This document shows, in pieces, positions 1 through 5,199 of a stretch of DNA of 5,199 nucleotides. The stretch spans positions 6,850 through 12,048 of the forward strand of contig DAWM01000066.1 in NCBI GenBank assembly GCA_002505945.1, read 5' to 3'. A program made the position numbers and the translations under genes. This stretch comes from Candidatus Woesearchaeota archaeon UBA119. Its GTDB lineage: Archaea; Nanobdellota; Nanobdellia; Woesearchaeales; UBA119. The notes beneath the pieces were generated by a model. The model was not told the DNA's origin. It saw only the letters and a program-made list of their open reading frames with translations, and did not search any database. Within the stretch, counting starts at the first letter, position 1; each line of letters begins with the position of its first letter.

Positions 1-1777
1 GCTCCTCCCCGTTTTTTTAGCCATATTTGTTCATCCTGATGATAAAAGGCATTCAGAGTTGGTAGGAAAGAAGGCCAAAGTACCTTTATTTGATTTTGAA
101 GTGCCTATTCTATCAGATAAAAGGGTTGATATGGAGAAGGGCAGTGGAGCGGTTATGTGCTGCACTTTTGGCGATTTGACAGATATGGAATGGTACTATG
201 CCTATAATCTTCCTCTTAAGGTGGCGATTGATACAACTGGCCGGATGACGGATATTGCGGGGAAGTATAAGGGTATGAAGAATAAGGAAGCAAGAAAAGC
301 GATTATAGAGGATTTAAAGGAGAATGGATTGTTGAAAAAACAAGAGCAAATAACTCATATTGTGAATGTGCATGAGAGATGCGGTCATGAGATAGAGATT
401 ATTCATACCAAGCAATGGTTCATAAAGTATTTAGATTTAAAGGAGAAGTTTATTGAGTTGGGAAAACAGATAGAGTGGCATCCAGAGTTTATGAGGCACA
501 GGTATGAGAATTGGATAAAAGGACTTCAGTGGGATTGGTGCATATCAAGGCAGAGGTTCCATGGGGTTCCTTTCCCTGTATGGTATTGCGAGAAATGCGG
601 CGAGAAGATTCTTGCCAATAAGGAAGATTTGCCTGTTGACCCTCTAATAGATAGGCCTCCTGTTGATAAATGTCCTAAATGTGGGCATACTAAGTTTATC
701 CCGGAAGAGGATGTGATGGATACCTGGGCCACGAGCGCCTTAACCCCTATGATTGCGACTGATTGGGATACCAAGAAGAGTTCTAAAAGGGAATTGTTTG
801 ATAAGATTTTCCCTTACTCATTAAGATCAAATGGCCATGACATCATTAGTTTCTGGCTTTTCAACGCTGTTGTAAAGTCTTATCTTCATGAGGATAAGCT
901 GCCCTGGGGGGTTGCCATGATTAATGGCTGGGTACTGGATGAGCATGGTAAGAAGATGTCTAAGTCCAAGGGCAATGTTGTAGATCCAATGAATGTAATA
1001 GAAAAGTATGGTGCGGATGCCTTGAGGTATTGGGCTGCAAGCAAGAAATTTGGAGAGGATGTGAATTATTCCGAGAAAGAATTGTCAAACGGCAAGAAGA
1101 CCGTTGTCAAGCTATGGAATGCTGCCCGCTTCGCTTTGATGCATCTGGAAGGATATAGCCCTTCTGAAGATGTCAAGCTCTCTCATCTTGATAAGTGGCT
1201 ACTTGCTGAGTTGAATCAAGTAATAAAGGATGCTACCTTGTTCTTTGAGCAGTACGACTTCTCAAAGTCAAAGGCTGAGGTTGAAAGATTCTTCTGGAAT
1301 GACTTTTGCGATAATTATTTAGAGATTATTAAAGATAGATTGTATAACAGCGATAACTATGCCAAAGAGGAGGTGGAATCAGCTAGGTATACCCTTTACA
1401 ATGCTATTCTGGCAACATTGAAGCTGTTTGCTCCTTTCTTGGTGCATATCTCTGAGGAGATATACCAAAGCTTCTTCAAGGAGTTTGAGAAGCATAAGAG
1501 TATTCATCTGGCGAAATGGCCCAATCCAAAGAAAGAATGGGAGAACAAGGATGCTTTGAACTCAGGAAGGGCTTTGTTAAGCGTAATCTCAGCAGTTAGA
1601 AGGTATAAGGCCCTCAATAATCTCTCAATGAAGGCAGAGTTATCTTCAATAACAATAACCCTCCCCAAAACTATGGATTTAAGCATGTTTGAAAGGGAGA
1701 TAAAGAATACTCTGCATGTCAAGGTTATTGATATAGAGGAAGGAGAAGAGATTGGAGTTAAGGATGTCAAGCAGTAA
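1..1777 (+). CDS. valS: Valyl-tRNA synthetase, archaeal type (5' partial)
   Basis: This class Ia enzyme attaches valine to tRNA-Val in the cytoplasm and hydrolyses mischarged Thr-tRNA-Val. The frame is already open at the left edge (first full codon at base 2), and 591 residues are visible. Typical archaeal ValRS has roughly 800-890 residues, so the N-terminus and the HIGH motif lie outside the window. In order I see the end of the CP1 editing domain (VHPDD, then GSGAVMCCTFGD around bases 145-180), DWCISRQR (533-556), a zinc-ribbon-like insert with two CxxC pairs (codons at 587 and 596, then 671 and 680), DTWATS (719-736), GHDII (833-847), an intact KMSKS loop (953-967), and a helical anticodon-binding domain from about 1180. 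It ends soon after that domain, without the long C-terminal coiled-coil arm of bacterial ValRS. The TTG at 59 is internal and not the start. The stop is TAA at 1775-1777. Identification is secure; only the missing 5' end is unknown. Confidence 0.97.
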   Translation, partial: LLPVFLAIFVHPDDKRHSELVGKKAKVPLFDFEVPILSDKRVDMEKGSGAVMCCTFGDLTDMEWYYAYNLPLKVAIDTTGRMTDIAGKYKGMKNKEARKAIIEDLKENGLLKKQEQITHIVNVHERCGHEIEIIHTKQWFIKYLDLKEKFIELGKQIEWHPEFMRHRYENWIKGLQWDWCISRQRFHGVPFPVWYCEKCGEKILANKEDLPVDPLIDRPPVDKCPKCGHTKFIPEEDVMDTWATSALTPMIATDWDTKKSSKRELFDKIFPYSLRSNGHDIISFWLFNAVVKSYLHEDKLPWGVAMINGWVLDEHGKKMSKSKGNVVDPMNVIEKYGADALRYWAASKKFGEDVNYSEKELSNGKKTVVKLWNAARFALMHLEGYSPSEDVKLSHLDKWLLAELNQVIKDATLFFEQYDFSKSKAEVERFFWNDFCDNYLEIIKDRLYNSDNYAKEEVESARYTLYNAILATLKLFAPFLVHISEEIYQSFFKEFEKHKSIHLAKWPNPKKEWENKDALNSGRALLSVISAVRRYKALNNLSMKAELSSITITLPKTMDLSMFEREIKNTLHVKVIDIEEGEEIGVKDVKQ

Positions 1778-1906
1778 ATTTCTTAAAATCCGAGTTTGCC
1801 CATAATAACATAAACAAGTATGCTAGATTAAGGCAAGATTAAAAGGCAAAAAGATAATATCCTCTAACATCTTTAAAATTTATTGGTTAGGTCATTCAGA
1901 AATATA

Positions 1907-1923
1907 CTCTCCCTTTCTTTTCC
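1907..1923 (+). terminator. Weak pyrimidine-rich tract, possible valS terminator
   Basis: A C/T-only stretch with runs of three and four T lies 130 bases past the valS stop and before the lysS TATA box. Archaeal termination often needs only T-rich non-template DNA. No stretch of five or more T lies between valS and lysS on this strand, so this is the best candidate but a poor one. Read-through from valS into lysS is possible. Confidence 0.25.
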
Positions 1924-1947
1924 GGACAGATCTTAAAATCCAAATCT

Positions 1948-1955
1948 TTTATAAA
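1948..1955 (+). promoter_or_regulatory. TATA box of lysS (leaderless promoter)
   Basis: TTTATAAA is centred 26.5 bases upstream of the A of the lysS ATG at 1978. Archaeal transcription usually starts about 26 bases downstream of the TATA centre, so the transcript should begin at or within a base or two of the start codon. The A-rich segment just upstream (AAAATCCAAATC, 1935-1946) is where TFB would bind. No good Shine-Dalgarno sequence precedes the ATG, which fits a leaderless mRNA. Confidence 0.72.
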
Positions 1956-1977
1956 TAAATAGTATTTTCTCTAGGAT

Positions 1978-3561
1978 ATGGCAACCAAAAAACACTGGGC
2001 TTTTCAGATAGCCGAGGAGATGATAAAGGAGAATCCAGGCAAGGAGGTTTTTGTTTGTGCTTCTGGTATTACTCCTTCCGGAACCGTGCACATGGGCAAT
2101 TTTAGAGAGATGATTACTACTGAATTGGTAGTGAGAGCTCTGCAAAAGCTAGGCAAGAAGACTGATTTTCTCTATTCTTGGGATGATTTTGATGTGCTAA
2201 GGAAGGTGCCTAAGAATATGCCTAATCAGGAGATGCTTAAAACCTATCTAAGGAAGCCAATCTCAAAGGTTCCTGACCCTTACGATTGCAATCATCCTTC
2301 ATTTGCTGAGCATAATGAAGCAATTGTAGAAGAGACATTGCCTCTTGTGGGAATCTTTCCAAGATTCATAAGACAAACCAAGATGTATGAATCATGTGTT
2401 TATGCGGATGACATGGATTACTGCCTTCAGAACACGGATGTAATAAGAAAAATACTCAACAAGTATAGGACTACTCCTTTGCCGAAAGACTGGGTGCCAA
2501 TCTCTATTTTTTGTTCCAAATGTGATAAGGACACAATAACTAAGATAGAGTATAGAGGAGACTACAAGGTCTATTATGAGTGTGAATGTGGCCATAAAGA
2601 GGAGTTTGATTTAAGAGAGAAAGGGATTGCAAAGCTGAAGTGGAGAGTGGATTGGCCTATGCGTTGGAACTATGAAAAGGTGGATATGGAGCCAGGAGGC
2701 AAGGATCATTTTGCTGCCGGTGGCTCAAGGGATTCAGGGGTAGAGCTTTTCAAGACGCTTTGGCCCGGTAAGCCGCCTTACGGCTTTATGTATGAATGGA
2801 TTAAGATAAAGGGAGGAGGGGAGTTTGCCAGTTCTACCGGAAATGTTGTTACGCTAAATGATGTGCTTGATATATACGAGCCTGAGATTGTAAGATGGCT
2901 TTTCGCAGGCACTCGTCCCAATGCTAATTTTCAGATTTCTTTTGATACAGATGTGTTGAAGATATACGAGGATTTTGAGAAATGCGAGCGGATTTATTTT
3001 GGTGAAGAGAATGTTGCCGAGCATGAAAAGGACAAGCAAAAGCTGGCTTATGAGCTTTCTATTGTGGACAAAGATAAATTGCCAGATGAACTTCCCATAC
3101 AGCCCTCTTTTAGGCATATAACAAATGTATTGCTTTCCCATGATTATGATGAGAATAAGACATATGAGTTCTTCAGAAAGGATGTAAAAAATGAGTTTGA
3201 TGAGAAAAGGCTTAGAAGGAGAATTACCTTGGCTAAGAATTGGCTGCAGAGACATGCACCTGATGACTTCAAGTTTGTTGTTAGGGAGCAAGTCCCTCAA
3301 GAATTAAAGGAATCCCTTTCAGATAAGCAGAAGAAAGCAGTGAAAGGGGTATTGGATTTGGTGGATAGCGATATCTCCACCGAAAAACTGGAATATGAGA
3401 TATTCGAGGTTGCCAAGAAGCTTGATATGGGCTTTAAGGAATTCTTTACCACTTTTTATAGGATTCTGATTGATAAGAAAAGAGGTCCAAAATTGGCTTC
3501 TTTTATTGAGGAGATTGGAAGGGATAAAGTAAAGAAGTTATTGAATCAGGTCTTAGATTAA
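1978..3561 (+). CDS. lysS: Class I lysyl-tRNA synthetase
   Basis: This is LysRS of the class I fold, which charges tRNA-Lys with lysine. It is unrelated to the class II LysRS of most bacteria and eukaryotes. The 527 residues match the usual length of about 500-540. The Rossmann catalytic domain carries the HIGH-box variant HMGN at residues 38-41 within PSGTVHMGN. Residues 179-204 form a zinc-ribbon-like insert (C179, C182, C202, C204). The KMSKS region is EFASSTGN at 282-289, a degenerate form. A helical C-terminal anticodon-binding domain follows from about 320 and ends with the family-typical KKRGPKLASFIEEIG segment (500-514). The start at ATG 1978 is supported by a TATA box 26.5 bases upstream. 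The gene lies 200 bases after valS on the same strand, with its own promoter. Its last 9 bases overlap the convergent gene's stop. The assignment is firm; activity with the altered loop is inferred from otherwise complete conservation. Confidence 0.96.
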   Translation: MATKKHWAFQIAEEMIKENPGKEVFVCASGITPSGTVHMGNFREMITTELVVRALQKLGKKTDFLYSWDDFDVLRKVPKNMPNQEMLKTYLRKPISKVPDPYDCNHPSFAEHNEAIVEETLPLVGIFPRFIRQTKMYESCVYADDMDYCLQNTDVIRKILNKYRTTPLPKDWVPISIFCSKCDKDTITKIEYRGDYKVYYECECGHKEEFDLREKGIAKLKWRVDWPMRWNYEKVDMEPGGKDHFAAGGSRDSGVELFKTLWPGKPPYGFMYEWIKIKGGGEFASSTGNVVTLNDVLDIYEPEIVRWLFAGTRPNANFQISFDTDVLKIYEDFEKCERIYFGEENVAEHEKDKQKLAYELSIVDKDKLPDELPIQPSFRHITNVLLSHDYDENKTYEFFRKDVKNEFDEKRLRRRITLAKNWLQRHAPDDFKFVVREQVPQELKESLSDKQKKAVKGVLDLVDSDISTEKLEYEIFEVAKKLDMGFKEFFTTFYRILIDKKRGPKLASFIEEIGRDKVKKLLNQVLD

Positions 3562-3915
3562 GCTATTTTTCTTTCTCTTCTTTTTGATATTGCTTATCTT
3601 GTTCTTTATTCTTTTGTCTTGTTTAGGGGTTGCCTTGCTGGTAAGCTCATACTTGACCTTTTTTGAGTAATCTCCCCAGGAATAATCCCCTTTCTCTTGC
3701 TTAATCTCTTTGACTCTGAAGATACCTATCTCGCAGCCTTTTTTTAAGTGGTAGTATATAGAGCGGATATTGACCTTGCCGAATAGCTCTAAATACCATT
3801 TATACAAGGAATAGCCATCAGATGCTTTTAGGTAATATAGAAGCTGTGTGATGTTCTCTCTAATCTTGCTTTTCAATGGTCTTCCTCGCTGAAGAAATCG
3901 CTTTTGCTGGTTCAT
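3553..3915 (-). CDS. Small winged-helix DNA-binding protein with AT-hook-like motif
   Basis: The predicted 120-residue basic protein is probably a transcription regulator or chromatin-associated factor; no specific target is known to me. Residues 10-13 are RGRP, the core of an AT-hook that inserts into the minor groove of A/T-rich DNA. They are followed by three predicted helices (about 17-30, 33-45 and 48-60) with the pattern GYSLYKW...RSIYYHLKKG, which resembles the PadR-like winged-helix arrangement. A wing-like stretch, 62-92, contains the distinctive GDYSWGDY. From memory, a conserved uncharacterised archaeal family has the same RGRPxKS and DYSWG features, but I cannot verify this. Residues 101-118 form a lysine/arginine-rich tail, probably disordered and binding nucleic acid non-specifically. 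ATG at 3915 is chosen because a TATA-like box lies 26.5 bases upstream. No Shine-Dalgarno is present, so the gene is probably leaderless. It converges on lysS with a 9-base overlap. Confidence 0.85.
   Translation of the reverse strand: MNQQKRFLQRGRPLKSKIRENITQLLYYLKASDGYSLYKWYLELFGKVNIRSIYYHLKKGCEIGIFRVKEIKQEKGDYSWGDYSKKVKYELTSKATPKQDKRIKNKISNIKKKRKKNSLI
3566..3585 (+). terminator. T-rich terminator of lysS inside the convergent gene
   Basis: Immediately past the lysS stop the + strand reads T5, then C/T, then T5, with further T-rich sequence to about 3620. This is a typical hairpin-less archaeal terminator. It lies wholly inside the 3' coding end of the - strand gene, where the same bases encode its lysine/arginine-rich tail. 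Confidence 0.6.
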
Positions 3916-3937
3916 AGCTTGGTTTATCCGAGCAATC

Positions 3938-3945
3938 TTATTAAA
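3938..3945 (-). promoter_or_regulatory. TATA box of the winged-helix gene
   Basis: On the - strand TTTAATAA is centred 26.5 bases upstream of the ATG at 3915, the same spacing as for lysS. This predicts transcription starting at the start codon. The region lies after the poly-T terminator of the upstream - strand gene, so the two - strand genes are probably separate units. Confidence 0.6.
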
Positions 3946-3981
3946 TATTTTGGTATCAACATAGTTAGAAGAATATAAGAT

Positions 3982-3997
3982 AAAAGAAAAAAAGAAA
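3982..3997 (-). terminator. Poly-T terminator of the 97-residue protein gene
   Basis: Read on the - strand, the sequence just after the stop codon at 4004 is TTTCTTTTTTTCTTTT (3997-3982). It includes a run of seven T and has no hairpin of note. This is a strong archaeal intrinsic terminator and ends the transcript before the winged-helix gene's TATA box. Confidence 0.7.
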
Positions 3998-4003
3998 GGG
4001 TTT

Positions 4004-4297
4004 TTAGGCTAAGCCATAAACTGGCTTTAAGGACTTGTATGCATTTTCTCTAGACTCTGTATGCTCTTGAGCTACATCCTCAATTTCATTGAATCCATCG
4101 TTGGTAACCTTGTATGCATCGTTCAATCCATCTATGGTGTGCCTAAGATCATACATCTTTGTAGTCATTTCACTTATTGTCTCAATCATCCTATCGATGC
4201 TTTTATTCGCGTCTTTTCCACCGTTCATGAAAAACTCCAGTCCTTCTAACTTGCCTTCTGACTTTTCATTTCCAAACAATTTTTGTTTCAAATTCAT
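4004..4297 (-). CDS. Small coiled-coil protein of unknown function (97 aa)
   Basis: I do not recognise this 97-residue protein. It has no signal peptide, membrane segment, cysteine or tryptophan. A short polar N-terminus (1-30, with GG at 26-27) precedes a long helix with an unbroken heptad pattern from about residue 34 to 76. Position a is I34, I41, M48, I55, Y62, F69, A76; position d is M37, M44, L51, L58, T65, I72. A coiled coil or helical bundle, probably oligomeric, is therefore likely. The start is the ATG at 4297, because GAGGTG sits 6 bases upstream of it. An extended reading from a TTG at 4333 would run through both the Shine-Dalgarno and the TATA box. It is the only gene in this window with a strong ribosome binding site, and a poly-T terminator follows directly, which suggests a well-expressed single-gene unit. 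The gene is well supported; its function is unknown. Confidence 0.82.
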   Translation of the reverse strand: MNLKQKLFGNEKSEGKLEGLEFFMNGGKDANKSIDRMIETISEMTTKMYDLRHTIDGLNDAYKVTNDGFNEIEDVAQEHTESRENAYKSLKPVYGLA

Positions 4298-4303
4298 ATT
4301 TAC

Positions 4304-4309
4304 CACCTC
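4304..4309 (-). promoter_or_regulatory. Shine-Dalgarno sequence of the 97-residue protein gene
   Basis: GAGGTG on the - strand, within AGAGGTGGTAAAT, is separated by 6 bases from the ATG at 4297. It matches the CCUCC-containing 3' end of 16S rRNA and fixes this start over the upstream TTG at 4333. Confidence 0.8.
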
Positions 4310-4331
4310 TAAGTAGATATAACATAGCAAC

Positions 4332-4339
4332 AATATAAT
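4332..4339 (-). promoter_or_regulatory. TATA box of the 97-residue protein gene
   Basis: On the - strand ATTATATT is centred at 4335.5, preceded by GCGAATAA as a plausible TFB-binding element. Counting 26-27 bases downstream puts the transcription start near 4309-4310. That gives a leader of only about 13 bases, consisting almost entirely of the Shine-Dalgarno sequence. Confidence 0.6.
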
Positions 4340-4515
4340 TTATTCGCTTTTTTTGTGGATTTTTTCATAATTCCCGGCTTTCAAATATGAATAAAACACC
4401 TAATCATGGCAGTTTTTTTTGAACCCTTGAAAACTACTTTTCCCTCATATATTCTCTCGACTATACTTTAAACAGGTTAATATTGCAGGAAAACAACCTT
4501 TTCATCATCAAAATA

Positions 4516-4523
4516 TTTTTATT
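4516..4523 (+). promoter_or_regulatory. TATA-like element of the right-edge gene
   Basis: TTTTTATT, inside AAATATTTTTATTTTAG, is centred 26.5 bases upstream of the ATG at 4546. It is less canonical than the lysS box, and the surrounding A/T stretch allows other registers. No Shine-Dalgarno precedes the ATG, so a leaderless transcript is likely. Confidence 0.5.
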
Positions 4524-4545
4524 TTAGAGCTTTCTGCAGATCTTA

Positions 4546-5199
4546 ATGGAAGACGGATTTCGTGAGGAAATATACGATAAATTTGAGTCATTGAATGATA
4601 CCGTTCAAGCTCTTCTTGAAGAAAATAATTTCTATGATAGTTTGCAAAATATTCTGGATAATTATCCTGTTTCATCCTTTATTCCGAATCTTGACTCTTT
4701 CTTAGGTAGAGATTCCGATAACCTAGATAAAACTCAAAAAGTGGTGCATCAGGCTTATTCTATATATGAAGTAGCTTTAATCTATTTAAATGACTACTTT
4801 AAAGAGGAGGATTCTTCTTATCTAGATGCTTTCTTTAAAAAAGTAGAAGAAGCTTACCAGAATTTTCCTAGATTAGAAAATATCTTAACTCGGGCTGATA
4901 TTGACAAGGCTAATGTTTCTCAGCTATTTTCTTTTAGATATTTCCTTTCTACTTTGATTGCCCACCAGGATGATATAAAACAAGGTCTGGAGCGCTTGAA
5001 GCTGTCTTTGTTTCATCCAGAGGATGATGAGTTTGATGAAAGGTTGAATGAGTATGCGATTTATCTTCATGAGTTTGATACTGCTCTGAAAAACAAGAAG
5101 ATTTGTAAGGCAGAGCTTTTAGCAGGGGAGATTAATAATAAAAAGGCATATATGGGGTTGAACTTAGATGAAGTAAAGTCTAATCTATTTAGTATATTT
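4546..5199 (+). CDS. Unrecognised acidic helical protein (3' partial)
   Basis: An open frame starts at ATG 4546 and stays open to the right edge, giving 218 residues with no stop. An in-frame TAG at 4525-4527 bars any longer N-terminus. I do not recognise the family. The visible part has no signal peptide, membrane segment, zinc cysteines (one Cys only) or nucleotide-binding motif. It looks predominantly alpha-helical and is rich in D, E, N, F, Y and L, with regularly spaced aromatic and aliphatic residues (such as EVALIYLNDYF near 75-85 and RYFLSTLIAHQDD near 130-142) that could form a helical-repeat or bundle fold. Base composition looks lower in G+C than the synthetase genes (roughly 25-35% in two 60-base lines counted by hand), but codons are used coherently. 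It is divergent from the 97-residue protein gene and has its own TATA-like element. A catalytic or other diagnostic domain could still lie past the edge. Confidence 0.8.
   Translation, partial: MEDGFREEIYDKFESLNDTVQALLEENNFYDSLQNILDNYPVSSFIPNLDSFLGRDSDNLDKTQKVVHQAYSIYEVALIYLNDYFKEEDSSYLDAFFKKVEEAYQNFPRLENILTRADIDKANVSQLFSFRYFLSTLIAHQDDIKQGLERLKLSLFHPEDDEFDERLNEYAIYLHEFDTALKNKKICKAELLAGEINNKKAYMGLNLDEVKSNLFSIF

Noticed and set aside
59..61. TTG as the start of the valyl-tRNA synthetase gene
   Set aside because: The frame continues open to base 2 and encodes family-typical sequence (VHPDD) upstream, so the true start lies outside the window.
526..774. Open frame antisense to valS (also one at 1504-1770)
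   Set aside because: They lie inside a strongly conserved synthetase gene, have no promoter or ribosome site, and show no protein-like family features; they are shadows.
1778..1977. Possible tRNA, small RNA or riboswitch between valS and lysS
   Set aside because: No cloverleaf, conserved tRNA boxes or strong stem-loops were seen; the spacer is A/T-rich with only weak repeats and the lysS promoter.
2854..3300. 148-codon open frame antisense to lysS, plus shorter ones at 1933-2145 and 2392-2595
   Set aside because: They are complementary to conserved LysRS codons, the hydrophobic composition is typical of antisense shadows, and no expression signals were seen.
4034..4119. CTTGTATGCAT repeated at 4034-4044 and 4109-4119
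   Set aside because: Both copies are in the same coding frame and encode AYK in a helical protein; a chance codon-level repeat is sufficient.
4061..4316. Two overlapping hydrophobic + strand frames resembling membrane proteins
   Set aside because: They are antisense to the heptad-patterned gene, which has a Shine-Dalgarno, TATA box and terminator; the hydrophobicity arises from reading its polar codons in reverse.
4298..4333. N-terminal extension of the 97-residue protein from a TTG at 4333
   Set aside because: It would translate the Shine-Dalgarno and start inside the TATA box; the ATG at 4297 is 6 bases past GAGGTG.
4387..4422. 11-codon mini-gene in the divergent spacer
   Set aside because: It has no Shine-Dalgarno or well-placed TATA box and is too short to distinguish from chance.

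Overview
The window looks like ordinary chromosomal DNA from an archaeon of moderate to low G+C. The evidence is an archaeal-type valyl-tRNA synthetase, a class I lysyl-tRNA synthetase (the usual archaeal form, rare in bacteria), TATA-like boxes centred about 26 bases upstream of start codons, apparently leaderless genes, and T-rich terminators without hairpins. A DPANN-type lineage (Woesearchaeota or Pacearchaeota-like) fits the protein style. That placement rests on family memory only and is weak.

Layout, left to right. (1) The 3' two-thirds or so of valS runs on the + strand from the left edge to 1777. (2) A 200-base spacer follows, ending in a TATA box. (3) A complete + strand class I lysS occupies 1978-3561. 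(4) A convergent - strand gene at 3553-3915 encodes a 120-residue winged-helix protein with an AT-hook-like RGRP segment; its stop overlaps the end of lysS by 9 bases. (5) A - strand gene at 4004-4297 encodes a 97-residue protein with a clean heptad pattern. It is the only gene here with a strong Shine-Dalgarno sequence, and it has its own poly-T terminator. (6) A 248-base divergent spacer follows. (7) A + strand gene begins at 4546 and runs off the right edge with no stop; its 218 visible residues belong to no family I recognise.

The two synthetases charge tRNA-Val and tRNA-Lys for translation. Each complete gene appears to have its own promoter, so this is a set of single-gene units rather than an operon. 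I see no CRISPR array, transposon, toxin-antitoxin pair, defence island, tRNA or rRNA, and no clear case for a new multi-gene system. The parts most worth a second look are the small coiled-coil protein and its distinct expression signals, the unrecognised gene at the right edge, the lysS terminator embedded in the antisense coding sequence, and the degenerate KMSKS loop of LysRS.
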